Source: Clostridiaceae bacterium (GTDB taxonomy: Bacteria; Bacillota; Clostridia; DSM-8532). Taken from it: a stretch of 34,810 bases of DNA. The stretch is taken from NCBI GenBank assembly GCA_012521615.1, contig JAAYMA010000099.1, positions 1 to 34,810 on the forward strand. Direction: 5' to 3'. Below are positions 1 through 8,665 of the stretch, in pieces. Each line of letters starts with the position of its first letter. The first letter of the stretch is position 1. A program made the position numbers and the translations under genes. The notes beneath the pieces were generated by a model. It was not told the DNA's origin and searched no databases. It was given only the letters and a program-made list of their open reading frames with translations.

Positions 1-73
1 CCTTCTGAGGGGTGGAATTTACTTTTTCGAATGAGGGAAAAATGAATGTACAAAAATAAATGCAAAAAAACTA

Positions 74-102
74 TTGTAGTTTTTCGAAATATGCATTATA
101 AT
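74..102 (+). promoter_or_regulatory. SigA-type promoter of tRNA-Pro
   Basis: A -35 box TTGTAG (74-79) and a perfect -10 box TATAAT (97-102) are separated by 17 bases. Transcription would start near 109, eight bases before the tRNA. Nothing else is recognisable in bases 1-73. Confidence 0.75.
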
Positions 103-116
103 ATGTTCTGGCACGG

Positions 117-192
117 CGGGGTGTAGCTCAGGTGGTAGAGTGCTTGCTTGGGGTGCAAGAGGTCGCTGGTTCAAGTCCAGTCACTCCGACCA
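117..192 (+). tRNA. tRNA-Pro (anticodon GGG)
   Basis: The full cloverleaf can be folded by hand. The acceptor arm is CGGGGTG (117-123) paired with CACTCCG (182-188), with one G-U pair. The D arm is GCTC/GAGT, the anticodon stem is CTTGC/GCAAG around the loop TTGGGGT, and the T arm has loop TTCAAGT. The three loop bases after TT are GGG, which reads proline codons CCC and CCU. The CCA end is encoded. It has its own promoter and a hairpin terminator 8 bases downstream. Confidence 0.95.
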
Positions 193-200
193 AGAGAAAT

Positions 201-235
201 AGCGGGTTTCAGAAATTGAAGCCCGCTATATTTTT
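201..235 (+). terminator. Intrinsic terminator of tRNA-Pro
   Basis: An 11-bp stem begins AGCGGGTTTCA (201-211) and closes with TGAAGCCCGCT after a 5-base loop, with one G-U pair. It is followed by ATATTTTTAT. The rest of 236-318 is plain AT-rich sequence before the stop of the convergent lipoprotein gene. Confidence 0.8.
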
Positions 236-318
236 ATGATTTGACCCAATTTGGACCTAATAATTTATGTTTCAAAGCGCAAAACAGCATTGATCTAATC
301 CATATAAAATTAATCTTC

Positions 319-912
319 TCAAAAATTATCCTTATATTTATTCCACCAGGCCATGGCTTTATCAATCATTTCCGGATGTGTTTCCGGATTAAAGTCAAGA
401 GTAACATCAATATATTCTCCATCTGTAAAAGCTTTTACCTCTTCATCCTGACTTGCAAGAAGAAGAGCGTACAGTACCAAAGCTCTTTCATAATCATCAT
501 CGGTGTCCAGTTTTTCTATCAGTCCCGGTATGCTTTTCTTACCTAACATACCCAGCTCCTCTGCTGCTGTATACCAGACCTTGGGTTCCTCTCCATCACC
601 ATAGGTATCTGTAAATGATTTGTCCTTAAGTTTTTCAAGATAAAAAGCCACCTTCTGATCTTCGTTATCAGTGATATCTTCTTCGGTCTGATCTTCTCTC
701 TTATCAGATTCCGGCATTATATCCGCTTCCCCGGAACTTTCATTGCCATCTTCAGGTCCGGCAGGCAGGATGGATATATCCAGGATTGCATCTGAATCCG
801 GATTGTTTTCTGTATTTTTCTTGTTTGATGCAGCATTACAGCCGACCAACAACGTCAACAACATTGCTGTAATCACTGCAATTGATGTCATTCTTTTAAG
901 TTTCGTAATCAT
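319..912 (-). CDS. Predicted lipoprotein of unknown function
   Basis: I do not recognise the family. The N-terminus has a basic stretch, a hydrophobic core and the lipobox LVGC, so Cys25 should be lipidated and the protein anchored on the outer face of the membrane. Residues 30-90 are acidic and low in complexity, probably a flexible tether. The C-terminal half, with motifs such as KKSIPGLIEKL and RALVLYALLLAS, is helical and faintly like a HEAT repeat. Start choice: an ATG at 918 touches the ribosome site, while the ATG at 912 lies 6 bases behind AGGAGG, so 912 (197 residues) is preferred. The gene stands alone and is divergent from the DUF3810 gene. The 167 bases between them hold no strong promoter for this strand. 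Confidence 0.75.
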   Translation of the reverse strand: MITKLKRMTSIAVITAMLLTLLVGCNAASNKKNTENNPDSDAILDISILPAGPEDGNESSGEADIMPESDKREDQTEEDITDNEDQKVAFYLEKLKDKSFTDTYGDGEEPKVWYTAAEELGMLGKKSIPGLIEKLDTDDDYERALVLYALLLASQDEEVKAFTDGEYIDVTLDFNPETHPEMIDKAMAWWNKYKDNF

Positions 913-1079
913 CGGCATCCTCCTTTTTTATTTTTATTTGATTTAAGAAGCATCCTGTTTTTTGGACATAAATTCCTGCTTCTGCTAATTAGACGCATCA
1001 TAGCCGGATAAAGTTCTGATAAATATTATAATTTTATTGTATAATAAAGAAGCATATATAAGCTATAGGGGGATTATAT

Positions 1080-2201
1080 ATGAGTTTCTTTAAATACAGC
1101 CCACCTGAAATGAAAAAACTCTGTATATATAGATATCTGTCCTTACTGCTTATTCCCGTTGCCTTTTTAATAAAATGGCTTATGTCACTAGACCCTGTTT
1201 TTACTGAAAAATATTATTCAAGAAAGATATATCCTTTTATTATGCAGCCCATAAGCAGATTCACCGGCTTATTTCCCTTCTCTGTTGCTGAGATTGCCGT
1301 AATTCTTATTGTTTTTTATTTTATTTATCAACTGGTTTCGGCCATTATAAAATCCATACGACGAAGAAAATGGGTTTTTATAATAAATTTTTTGAGTAAA
1401 GCTGCTTTTGCTGCCTCGATTTATATTTTTCTTCAGACAATTTTATGGGGAATTAATTACGAACGAATAACATTTGCAGAAAATGCCGGTATAATTGTTG
1501 AAAAGTATTCGGTTGATGAGCTTGAGGAACTGTGCAAAGAACTTATAAACAATGCAAATTCGATGAGAGAAAAAGTTACTGAAGATGAAAACGGAATTAT
1601 GTGTGTTGACGGAGGATTCAAATCCCTGGCCAGACGGGCCCATTTAGGATATGAAGAAGCGCAAAAAAAATATCCTTTTCTAAGTGGCAAATATGGAAAA
1701 CCAAAACCGGTTATATTATCAAAACTCATGTCCCACAGCAATATAATAGGCATTTATACAGGCATAACAGGCGAGGCCAATATCGATACGGATATTCCTG
1801 ATATGGAACTGCCCTCCACCATCATGCATGAGCTTGCTCATCAACGAGGATTTGCCAACGAGGATGAAGCAAACTTCATTGCATATGTAACATGCCTGCA
1901 CCATCCTGATATAGATTTTCAATACTCAGGAACTATTCTTGCCTTGCAGTATTCCATGAATGCTCTTTACAGAACAGAATCTGAAAGATATTTCAAATTG
2001 ATTGAATTTTATAGTCCCAAATTACTGAATGATTTCATGGACCAGAAAAAATACTGGGACCAGTATCAAGGTACTATAAAGAAGGTAGCTAATTCTATAA
2101 ACGATACATTTCTGAAAATTAACGGAGTAAAAGACGGCGTCCAAAGCTATGGACGTATGGTTGATCTGCTGCTGGCAGAAGCCAGGAGTAATTCGCAGTA
2201 A
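1080..2201 (+). CDS. DUF3810 family membrane zinc metalloprotease-like protein
   Basis: The N-terminal third has three hydrophobic segments (about residues 20-36, 67-90 and 101-124), so the protein is membrane bound. The C-terminal part carries HELAH at 250-254 followed by an acidic EDEANF at 261-266. This HExxH plus downstream Glu pattern binds catalytic zinc in gluzincin peptidases and is typical of DUF3810 proteins, which are described only by this motif. Substrate and role are unknown. The start ATG follows AGGGGG by 7 bases. A TATAAT at 1040-1045 with a CTGATA 18 bases upstream is a possible promoter. The gene ends in a hairpin that works on both strands. The family call is from memory of the motif and general layout. 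The peptidase activity is inference. Confidence 0.8.
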   Translation: MSFFKYSPPEMKKLCIYRYLSLLLIPVAFLIKWLMSLDPVFTEKYYSRKIYPFIMQPISRFTGLFPFSVAEIAVILIVFYFIYQLVSAIIKSIRRRKWVFIINFLSKAAFAASIYIFLQTILWGINYERITFAENAGIIVEKYSVDELEELCKELINNANSMREKVTEDENGIMCVDGGFKSLARRAHLGYEEAQKKYPFLSGKYGKPKPVILSKLMSHSNIIGIYTGITGEANIDTDIPDMELPSTIMHELAHQRGFANEDEANFIAYVTCLHHPDIDFQYSGTILALQYSMNALYRTESERYFKLIEFYSPKLLNDFMDQKKYWDQYQGTIKKVANSINDTFLKINGVKDGVQSYGRMVDLLLAEARSNSQ

Positions 2202-2238
2202 AATTTCTATGTCCGGGCAGCGCAATAAATCTGAAAAA

Positions 2239-2267
2239 AGAGACAGGGAACAGTTCCCTGTCTCTTT
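2239..2267. terminator. Bidirectional terminator between convergent genes
   Basis: A perfect stem AGAGACAGGGA / TCCCTGTCTCT closes on a 5-base loop. The + strand copy is followed by TTTCCT, and the - strand copy runs into TTTTTT (complement of 2233-2238). It sits between the stop of the DUF3810 gene and the stop of the SPFH gene and can end both transcripts. Confidence 0.85.
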
Positions 2268-2284
2268 CCTATCTCTTTTAAAAA

Positions 2285-3205
2285 TTAGTCTTTTGCCAGT
2301 TCCTTTACAGAGGTAACAATCGAAGCCAGGTTCTGAAGCTCTGAAGGAATAATTATCTTTGTGGACTGACCATCTGCGACCTTCTCCAATGCCTCCAGAC
2401 CTCTTATTGCTATAACTTCCTGGCTGAGCTCCTGTTCTTTTATCATTCTGAGACCTTGAGCAGTGGCGTTTTGAATTTTCAGGATAGCCTCAGCCCTGCC
2501 TTCTGCTTCTTTTATAGCAGCCTCTTTCTTGGCTTCAGCACGCAGAATGGCAGCTTGTTTTTCTGCCTCTGCCCCGAGGATAAGAGCCTGTTTTTTACCT
2601 TCAGCTACAAGGATATTGGATGTTTTTTCTCCCTCAGCTTTCAATATTGCTTCACGTCTCTCGCGTTCAGCCCGCATTTGTTTTTCCATTGCATTCTGGA
2701 TATCTGCAGGAGGAATAATGTTTTTGACTTCCACACGGTTAATTTTTATCCCCCATGGATCAGTAGCTTCGTCAAGTATAATACGCATTTTATTATTTAT
2801 GATATCTCTGGATGTAAGGGTTTCGTCAAGTTCCAGATCACCTATAATATTACGCAGGGTGGTTGCCGTTAATGTCTCTATTGCAAGAAGCGGTCTGTCT
2901 ACGCCATAAGTATATAATTTGGGGTCTGTAATCTGAAAGTATACAACTGTATCAATCTGCATAGTCACATTATCTTTTGTGATAACAGGCTGGGGAGGAA
3001 AGTCAAGAATTTGTTCTTTTAATGATACCCGGTTTGCAATCCGGTCAATAAAGGGTGTTTTTATGTGCAGACCCACACCCCATGTATCTTTATAAGCTCC
3101 CAGCCGTTCAATGATATAAGCATTGGCCTGAGGTACTACTTTGATGTTGGCTATAAAAACCAGAATCCCAAAAAGTATCAGAATAGCAAATAGAATCGGA
3201 CCCAT
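2285..3205 (-). CDS. SPFH/stomatin-like (slipin) membrane protein
   Basis: SPFH proteins form large membrane-attached rings or scaffolds linked to membrane microdomains and to protein quality control. One N-terminal membrane segment covers residues 2-20. The SPFH/band-7 domain follows (about 22-175), starting with VVPQANAYIIERLGAY. Then comes a long Ala/Glu/Lys-rich coiled coil with repeated AEGEK, AEGKK, AEAEK and AEAKK units (about 175-265), and the conserved end LSQEVIAIRGLEAL. Length (306 residues) fits the QmcA/paraslipin group. A TTG at 3220 is in frame but forms part of the ribosome site GGAGG, which lies 8 bases before the ATG at 3205, so 3205 is chosen. It follows nfeD by 29 bases, the usual NfeD-slipin pair. 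Confidence 0.92.
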   Translation of the reverse strand: MGPILFAILILFGILVFIANIKVVPQANAYIIERLGAYKDTWGVGLHIKTPFIDRIANRVSLKEQILDFPPQPVITKDNVTMQIDTVVYFQITDPKLYTYGVDRPLLAIETLTATTLRNIIGDLELDETLTSRDIINNKMRIILDEATDPWGIKINRVEVKNIIPPADIQNAMEKQMRAERERREAILKAEGEKTSNILVAEGKKQALILGAEAEKQAAILRAEAKKEAAIKEAEGRAEAILKIQNATAQGLRMIKEQELSQEVIAIRGLEALEKVADGQSTKIIIPSELQNLASIVTSVKELAKD

Positions 3206-3234
3206 AACAATTACCTCCAAAATAATTTTCTAGG

Positions 3235-3666
3235 TTATTTTAAAGCATTTACAACTAATTTAACCCCCTGAATTTCCTCAATTATTACTTCCGTATCTTT
3301 TTTTATGCTCTCACCAGTCTTGCTCACTGCTGTCCAAATCTGCCCCCTTACTTTAACCTGCCCTGTAGAATGCTCGGTTATATCCATTATTACGATGCCT
3401 TTCTCACCAATCAGCGAATCCACATTTGTCCTGTGATCGCCTACTTTGAGATATTTTACAGCAACAGGTCTTGTAAAAATCAAAAGCAGGATTGAAACTG
3501 CAAAGAAAACTGTTATTTGGGACCAAACCGGAAGATTAAGCATTGAAAAAATAAATGCGATTAAGGAACCGGCAGCAAGCCAGATTGTAGTAAGACTGAC
3601 GGTTATTGCCTCAATCACAATCAGTATTATGGTCAAAGCAATCCATATATAGGTGTAGACCTCCAT
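3235..3666 (-). CDS. NfeD-like membrane protein with OB-fold domain
   Basis: NfeD proteins pair with SPFH/slipin proteins and are thought to help them assemble. This is the short form, without the serine protease domain of NfeD1a. Three or four hydrophobic segments fill residues 5-68, and the soluble C-terminal part (about 80-143) has the NfeD OB-fold pattern with GEKGIV and GQVKVRGQIWTA. The start ATG at 3666 follows AGGAGG at good distance. It is first in a two-gene unit with the SPFH gene. A stable hairpin between it and the GNAT gene upstream suggests that the pair has its own transcript, though no clear promoter was found. Confidence 0.9.
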   Translation of the reverse strand: MEVYTYIWIALTIILIVIEAITVSLTTIWLAAGSLIAFIFSMLNLPVWSQITVFFAVSILLLIFTRPVAVKYLKVGDHRTNVDSLIGEKGIVIMDITEHSTGQVKVRGQIWTAVSKTGESIKKDTEVIIEEIQGVKLVVNALK

Positions 3667-3693
3667 AAACCTTCCTCCTGTAAAAAGAGTCCT

Positions 3694-3728
3694 CTCATAA
3701 TTTATTTGTCATTCAAACAAATTATGAG
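3694..3728 (-). terminator. AT-rich hairpin behind the GNAT gene (possible terminator)
   Basis: The arms CTCATAATTTATTT (3694-3707) and AAACAAATTATGAG (3715-3728) pair over 14 positions. The one imperfect pair is G-U in minus-strand RNA but A-C in plus-strand RNA, so the structure belongs to the minus transcript. A CTTTTT run follows after a few bases, so termination could be weak. It may instead be a processing or stability element upstream of nfeD. Confidence 0.5.
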
Positions 3729-3739
3729 CTACATTACCT

Positions 3740-4888
3740 TCAAGAAGTGCTTTCAGTGTTCCCGTTCAGATGTTTGATATAGCATCTTCTCCTGCGGTGG
3801 ACACGGGTACTGTAATTTCTCCACATGGACTGTACCGCGTAATTTGTTTCAAGCTCCGGTGAAGCAATAGCCCTCACAACTCCATTTTTTATGGCAGCCT
3901 TTGTGAGCTCATCCAACATAACATATGGTACGCCTTTCATCCTGAGCTCAGGTCTTATGGCAACCAGATACAAATCAAGAGTATCATTTTTCTTTATAGC
4001 TTTTAATAAATGTATAAACCCAAAGGGTAATATCCGCCCTTTACTTTTTCTCGCAGCTTCTGACAATGAAGGCATAATTATACCGAAACCAGCAAGTTTG
4101 CCCTCAGAGTCCTGGATGATATTAATATAATCAGGATTTACAAAGGAGAAATACTGTTTGACATATGTATCAATTTGTTTTTCTGTAATGGGTACAACAC
4201 CATACAGATGTTCATATGCCTCATTTATCAGATAAAATATGTCCCTTGCATATGGAAGTGCATCTTTGGGTTTTTTTATGGGCACAACACTCAATCCATA
4301 TTTTTCCTTAGCCTTTTCAGCCATGTCTGACAGTTTTTTAATGACACCTGCATCTTTAGGAGGAGTAATTTCTATTTCAATCCAGTCCACATCTTTGACA
4401 TACCCGTAAGACTCAAGGTGCTCGGAATAATAAGAATAGTTGTATATTGTAATAAAGGTTCCCATTTCATCAAAACCTTCAACCAGCATACCCTGCTTAT
4501 CCAGATCACAAAAACCAAGCGGACCGTGAACAGCATCCATACCTTTTTCTTTTGCCCATTCTTCAACCTTGTTAATAAGAGCGCGGGAAACTTCGTAATC
4601 ATCAATGAAATCTATCCATCCGAAACGGGCATAGCGCTGCTTCCATTTTTCTATGTAACTATGATTTATAATTCCTGCAATCCTGCCGGCTATTTTTCCA
4701 TCCTTATATGCCAGCCACATTTCAGCTTCACAGTATTCAAATGCCGGATTTTTTTCTTTATTGAGAGTAAACTTTTCATCTGCTATCAAAGGAGGTACCC
4801 AATAAGGGCTGTCTTTATAAAGTTCAAAAGGAAAGTTAATAAATTCTCTTAGCTGTCTCTTGTTTTCAACTCTAACGATTTCAACCAT
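3740..4888 (-). CDS. GNAT-like N-acetyltransferase family protein
   Basis: A soluble protein of 382 residues. The first part (about 1-110) contains WLAYKDGKIAGRIAGIINH, which has the beta-strand/turn pattern of GNAT acetyltransferases. The second part repeats this type of fold, with GKLAGFGIIMPS near residue 270 followed by LDLYLVAIRPELRMKGV, where the RxxGV stretch resembles a weak acetyl-CoA loop. Similar 370-390-residue proteins occur in Clostridia and Bacteroidetes without a known substrate. Start: the in-frame TTG at 4903 is part of TTGAGGAG, the ribosome site, and the ATG at 4888 lies 8 bases behind it. No TM segment or signal peptide. The GNAT assignment rests on local patterns, so substrate and activity remain open. 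Confidence 0.7.
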   Translation of the reverse strand: MVEIVRVENKRQLREFINFPFELYKDSPYWVPPLIADEKFTLNKEKNPAFEYCEAEMWLAYKDGKIAGRIAGIINHSYIEKWKQRYARFGWIDFIDDYEVSRALINKVEEWAKEKGMDAVHGPLGFCDLDKQGMLVEGFDEMGTFITIYNYSYYSEHLESYGYVKDVDWIEIEITPPKDAGVIKKLSDMAEKAKEKYGLSVVPIKKPKDALPYARDIFYLINEAYEHLYGVVPITEKQIDTYVKQYFSFVNPDYINIIQDSEGKLAGFGIIMPSLSEAARKSKGRILPFGFIHLLKAIKKNDTLDLYLVAIRPELRMKGVPYVMLDELTKAAIKNGVVRAIASPELETNYAVQSMWRNYSTRVHRRRRCYIKHLNGNTESTS

Positions 4889-4957
4889 AATTCTACTCCT
4901 CAAAAAGTTAAAAAATAGATTAAATAATAAATAATTAAAATATTTTAATACAAGACC

Positions 4958-4986
4958 ATTATACTATGTCATTGATAACAACTCCA
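4958..4986 (-). promoter_or_regulatory. Possible promoter of the GNAT-like gene
   Basis: A perfect -10 TATAAT (complement of 4958-4963) has only a weak -35 TGGAGT 17 bases upstream (complement of 4981-4986). The 135-base gap between phoH and this gene is AT-rich and shows no clear terminator for phoH. Confidence 0.35.
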
Positions 4987-5023
4987 CATTAAATTTTGCT
5001 TCAAAAAGAAACACCAGGCAATT

Positions 5024-6394
5024 CTACATATTTTTTTCTGCTATGCCCGCAAGTGGACTTCTTTCAACCTGTGCCAGAGTGACGTGACCAGTTATTTTAA
5101 ACTCCTTCATTTTTTCTACCGTATAAACAAGACCATTGCTTCTTGCATCCACCATGAAATTATCAATCTGGTTATCAGAAGGATCGCCAATGAAAACAAA
5201 TTTTGAGCCAAAACCTGCTCTGGTCAGCATAAGTTTTGCCAGATGCGGTGTAAGCTCCTGTGCTTCATCAACAATCACCATGGCATTGCTGAGGGTACGC
5301 CCTCTCATATATGTAAAGGTCTTTGTCTCAATAATTCCTTTTGACTTGTAGGTCTCAATAAAATTGTCAACTGAAAATGAGGGTTTTCTTGAGTATCTGT
5401 GCATTTTAATGTTCTCATCTTTTTCGGTGCTCCTGAAACTCATCAGTGTCTCTATTGCATCATAAAAACTGCCCATCCATGGACGCAGCTTCTCGTCCTC
5501 TGTTCCGGGAAGATAACCAATATCACTTCCGGCTGCTACGGTAGGACGGACAAACAAGATTTTACTGTACTCACCCTTTTCAATAACTTTTTCAAGTGCT
5601 ACTGCTGTTGCAAGAATAGTTTTTCCAGAGCCTGCCCCACCAGTAATAGACACGAAAGGTATACTGCTGTCCATAAGGAGTTCAAAGGCCATTCTCTGCT
5701 CCCTGTTGATGGGGGTTAAACCCCAGGCACTCTGCTTAGCATATTTAAGAGGTACAATATTTTCTCCGTCAAAACGGGCGAGTACTTTGTGATTTGTGTT
5801 ATCACTGCCGGTTAGATCCAAGAACTCATTGGGATAAAGAGGTGTAGCCAAATTAAGATCTTTTTCTTTTATACCGCCATTGTAGATTTGATTGATTAAA
5901 TCTGAAGAAGCATAAATTTCCCTGTATCCTCTATAAATTTCATCACACAATACTTTGTCGTTATGATAGTCCTGGGCAGGAATACCGAAGGCATCGGCCT
6001 TAATCGCCATGTAAACATCTTTAGTGACCAGGATGGTAGGGATATTCCTGTTCATTTTCTGCAGATTTTTGGCAATGGCCAGAATTTTTGTATCGTTTTT
6101 ATTGGTATCAATTCCCGGAGGCACAAAATCCATATCCATATGATTAAGTTCAATACGTATAAGCCCGCCATGCTCAGTCCTTATTCCTTCTGCAAGATTT
6201 CCCTTTCCTCTTAATTTGTTAAGTTCCCTTGCAGCAATTCTTGCGTGATACCCCACCATTCCCTCACGTCTTTTTATGTTGTCTAGTTCTTCGATAGTGA
6301 TAATGGGAATAATAACATTGTTATCCTCAAAATTATAAAAGCACAAAGGATCATGAACAATTACACTGGTATCAAGGATATAATTCTTTACCAT
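5024..6394 (-). CDS. PhoH family ATPase with N-terminal PIN domain
   Basis: This two-domain protein joins a PIN ribonuclease fold to a PhoH RNA helicase-like ATPase, the PhoH2/YlaK arrangement. PIN domain, residues 3-140: the acidic set D8, E36, D101 and D126 is visible in YILDTS, IEELDN, NKNDTK and VTKDVY. PhoH domain, about 225-456: Walker A GGAGSGKT (252-259), Walker B MVIVDEAQ, and the conserved FVRPTVAAGSDIGYLPG. The likely role is unwinding and cutting RNA; the substrate is unknown. The ATG at 6421 lacks a ribosome site, whereas the ATG at 6394 has AAGGGG 8 bases upstream, giving 456 residues. It starts 47 bases after yhaM with no promoter between, so the two are probably co-transcribed. 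Confidence 0.92.
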   Translation of the reverse strand: MVKNYILDTSVIVHDPLCFYNFEDNNVIIPIITIEELDNIKRREGMVGYHARIAARELNKLRGKGNLAEGIRTEHGGLIRIELNHMDMDFVPPGIDTNKNDTKILAIAKNLQKMNRNIPTILVTKDVYMAIKADAFGIPAQDYHNDKVLCDEIYRGYREIYASSDLINQIYNGGIKEKDLNLATPLYPNEFLDLTGSDNTNHKVLARFDGENIVPLKYAKQSAWGLTPINREQRMAFELLMDSSIPFVSITGGAGSGKTILATAVALEKVIEKGEYSKILFVRPTVAAGSDIGYLPGTEDEKLRPWMGSFYDAIETLMSFRSTEKDENIKMHRYSRKPSFSVDNFIETYKSKGIIETKTFTYMRGRTLSNAMVIVDEAQELTPHLAKLMLTRAGFGSKFVFIGDPSDNQIDNFMVDARSNGLVYTVEKMKEFKITGHVTLAQVERSPLAGIAEKNM

Positions 6395-6441
6395 GTTTCT
6401 GCCCCCTTTGTATACCTGCATTTATTGCGGCAATAAAGTAT

Positions 6442-7398
6442 TCATGGAATATCGGGCTTATATACGCTTCTTCTGTCCAAAGACCATACGGGATCTGAAA
6501 ACTCCCCGGGATTAATATTCTTTACTGCATTTTCATAATCATAAATTCTTGCATCCATTAAATCCAAGTAATGAAGTAATTCTGCTTCAAGGAACAAGGG
6601 TTTTTTAGGGCTTCCGTATTCAGCCTCATAATGATGACTTACTATCATATGTTTTAATAACAGCATTACTTCATTGGAGATATCCAGTTCTTTGCCTATC
6701 CGGTCAAGTTCTTCCACGCCCATAATGATGTGACCTAACATTTTTCCTTCTTTTGTATAGTCAGCCATACCGAGTGTATTGCTGGAAAGCTCTCCTATTT
6801 TTGCAAGGTCATGAATTATAACTCCAGCGTACAGCAAATCTGAATTAAGCCCTTCATATACCTTACAGAGAGCATCTGCAGCCCGCAGCATCCTTACAAT
6901 ATGAAATAAAAGCCCGCTTCTTATTGCGTGGTGGAGGCTCTTTGCCGCAGGCCAATAGAGAAGTTTTTCCTCTTTTTCATCCAGAAGTTTCATAACAACT
7001 GAGCGTATTTCAGTATTTCTGATTTCAGAGGCAAATAAATATATCTCGTTAAGCATTTCCTGTGGTTCAAGAGGGGCTGCCGGAACAAACTCGCCTATCC
7101 TTTTCTGATCTTCTTCATCTGCCAACTGTATTTTATTGATTGACAGTTGCATTGTTTCCCTCCACATATCAACCCGGGCATTTACATAATAAAGTTTATT
7201 TATTACAAGCGAGTCAAAATCCTCTTTATTTGCATCCCACCATTTGGCGGAAATATCACCGGTTTTATCAGAAAATACAATGTCCATGTAGTATTTTTTG
7301 TTGGTTGAAAGCTTAAAATCAGCACTTTTCAAAACATATATACCATTGATAATCTCACCAGCTTTTAAATCACTGATTTTTATTCCTTCAAATTTCAT
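6442..7398 (-). CDS. yhaM: YhaM-type 3'-5' exoribonuclease
   Basis: YhaM degrades single-stranded RNA (and DNA) from the 3' end with Mn2+ or Co2+ and trims mRNA ends in Firmicutes. The N-terminal OB fold (about 12-95) holds the typical DIVFSDKTGDISAKWWDA. The HD domain (about 150-285) shows HHAIRSGLLFHIVRM with H166, the metal pair H196-D197 in IIHDLAKIGE, and HMIVSHH further on. Length (318) matches the family. The start ATG follows GGGGG. It has its own promoter at 7445-7473 and leads into the phoH gene, forming a small RNA-metabolism unit. Both HD metal residues are intact, so it should be active. Confidence 0.93.
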   Translation of the reverse strand: MKFEGIKISDLKAGEIINGIYVLKSADFKLSTNKKYYMDIVFSDKTGDISAKWWDANKEDFDSLVINKLYYVNARVDMWRETMQLSINKIQLADEEDQKRIGEFVPAAPLEPQEMLNEIYLFASEIRNTEIRSVVMKLLDEKEEKLLYWPAAKSLHHAIRSGLLFHIVRMLRAADALCKVYEGLNSDLLYAGVIIHDLAKIGELSSNTLGMADYTKEGKMLGHIIMGVEELDRIGKELDISNEVMLLLKHMIVSHHYEAEYGSPKKPLFLEAELLHYLDLMDARIYDYENAVKNINPGEFSDPVWSLDRRSVYKPDIP

Positions 7399-7444
7399 TG
7401 GAACCCCCAGAAAATTACATAACTTTTATTTTTTCTATGAGTTA

Positions 7445-7473
7445 ATTGTATCCTAACGTTATAAAAAAATCAA
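7445..7473 (-). promoter_or_regulatory. SigA-type promoter of yhaM-phoH
   Basis: On the minus strand, TTGATT (complement of 7468-7473) and TACAAT (complement of 7445-7450) are 17 bases apart. The leader would be about 40 bases. The remainder of 7399-7546 is AT-rich with no clear terminator for the HD-GYP gene. Confidence 0.65.
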
Positions 7474-7546
7474 AAACTATTTATAATCATTTTAATTCTC
7501 ATTGGGGTTAATTATGAGTGAAATCTCCAGCCGCTGTTAAGCACAT

Positions 7547-8611
7547 TTATATGTTCCATACATCCTCAATAAAATAATCAGGTTTATGCGACAGGTCAAG
7601 TTCCCTGTACCGGGAAAGCTTTTGTCCGTTACTGTCAATTAATATACGTACAACAGGACGATTTGGACTATAAGAATTGTATTTGAACACCAGTCCCTTT
7701 TCACCGGTATTGAGTACCACGCCGGTTCCGACGGGATAATTGGTTACATGACGGAAAAAAGCCTCAAGAATCTTTTTATCGAAGTGTTTGCCGGAAAGAG
7801 ATAACATATAATCGACGACATGGGATATATGCATTTTTTTGCGATAGATACGATCAGTTGTAAGAGCATCAAAAACATCAGCTATAGCGACAATTCTCGC
7901 CTCAGCAGGAATTTCTTTACCCTTAAGCTTGTACGGGTAACCGCTTCCATCCATACGTTCATGATGATATAAAGCAATTTCTCTGGCAACAGAGGGAATA
8001 TTCTCTGAATTTCCGAGGATTTCATAACCAAAAACCGTATGTTTTCTCACTTCTTCATATTCTTCCACAGTAAGCGAGGTAGGTTTTTTCAATATTCTGT
8101 CATTTATCCTTACCTTCCCCACATCATGCAAAATGGCGCCTATACCTAAATTCTTCAATTCATCCTGTTCTAACCCCAGGGTGATTCCTGTCACCAGTGA
8201 GAAAACTGCAACATTAACAGAGTGGGTAAACATATAATCGTCGATGGATCGAATATCAGAAAGATTAACAATGACTTGATGGCTTTGCAATATTTCTTCA
8301 ATTAAGTTCTTAACAATTTCAAGAATAAATTCCCCATCAGTTGATGTCTTAATTGATAGATTGTCCATTATTTTTTTTATTTGATTTTTTGTCTCATGAA
8401 TAATCTCTTTTTTTATAAATTCGGGAACAGATATATTCTCAGAAACTCCGTCGTCGATATAAACCTCAGTAATACCGTACTGCTTAAGGTTATTAATTAT
8501 TTCCGGAGTGAGTTCGGATCCTCTGGCCAACAGAACAGAATTGTTTAGCGAAAATATAGGAAGAGCAATTCTATTTCCGACTTTAACATTATCCAAACTC
8601 ACTTTTCTCAC
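7547..8611 (-). CDS. HD-GYP domain protein (probable cyclic-di-GMP phosphodiesterase)
   Basis: HD-GYP proteins hydrolyse cyclic di-GMP, affecting motility, biofilm and sporulation decisions. Residues 1-60 form the small N-terminal module often seen in stand-alone HD-GYPs (KVGNRIALPIF ... LLARGSELTPEIINNL). The catalytic domain (about 120-300) has H130, the HD pair H162-D163 with K166, H191, H216-H217, the GYP motif inside HHERMDGSGYPYKL and D245. All expected metal ligands are present. There is no receiver domain or membrane segment, so its signal input is unclear. The start is GTG at 8611, 10 bases after AGGAGG. A sigma-D-like promoter lies upstream, see the separate entry. Confidence 0.92.
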   Translation of the reverse strand: MRKVSLDNVKVGNRIALPIFSLNNSVLLARGSELTPEIINNLKQYGITEVYIDDGVSENISVPEFIKKEIIHETKNQIKKIMDNLSIKTSTDGEFILEIVKNLIEEILQSHQVIVNLSDIRSIDDYMFTHSVNVAVFSLVTGITLGLEQDELKNLGIGAILHDVGKVRINDRILKKPTSLTVEEYEEVRKHTVFGYEILGNSENIPSVAREIALYHHERMDGSGYPYKLKGKEIPAEARIVAIADVFDALTTDRIYRKKMHISHVVDYMLSLSGKHFDKKILEAFFRHVTNYPVGTGVVLNTGEKGLVFKYNSYSPNRPVVRILIDSNGQKLSRYRELDLSHKPDYFIEDVWNI

Positions 8612-8665
8612 AGAGATTTATCCTCCTGTTTTTTGTCTTTGGTATAAATAGCTCTGTCACTTGAT

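Noticed and set aside
743-946. Open frame opposite the lipoprotein gene
   Set aside because: It is antisense to the lipoprotein gene, has no ribosome site and no recognisable protein pattern.
2529-2700. Repeat-like DNA in the SPFH gene
   Set aside because: It encodes the normal Ala/Glu-rich coiled coil of slipins and is not an independent DNA repeat or CRISPR-like array.
2456-2909. Two open frames on the + strand across the SPFH coiled coil
   Set aside because: The repetitive Ala/Glu/Lys codons of the coiled coil leave the opposite strand free of stops. The peptides look like random shadow sequence.
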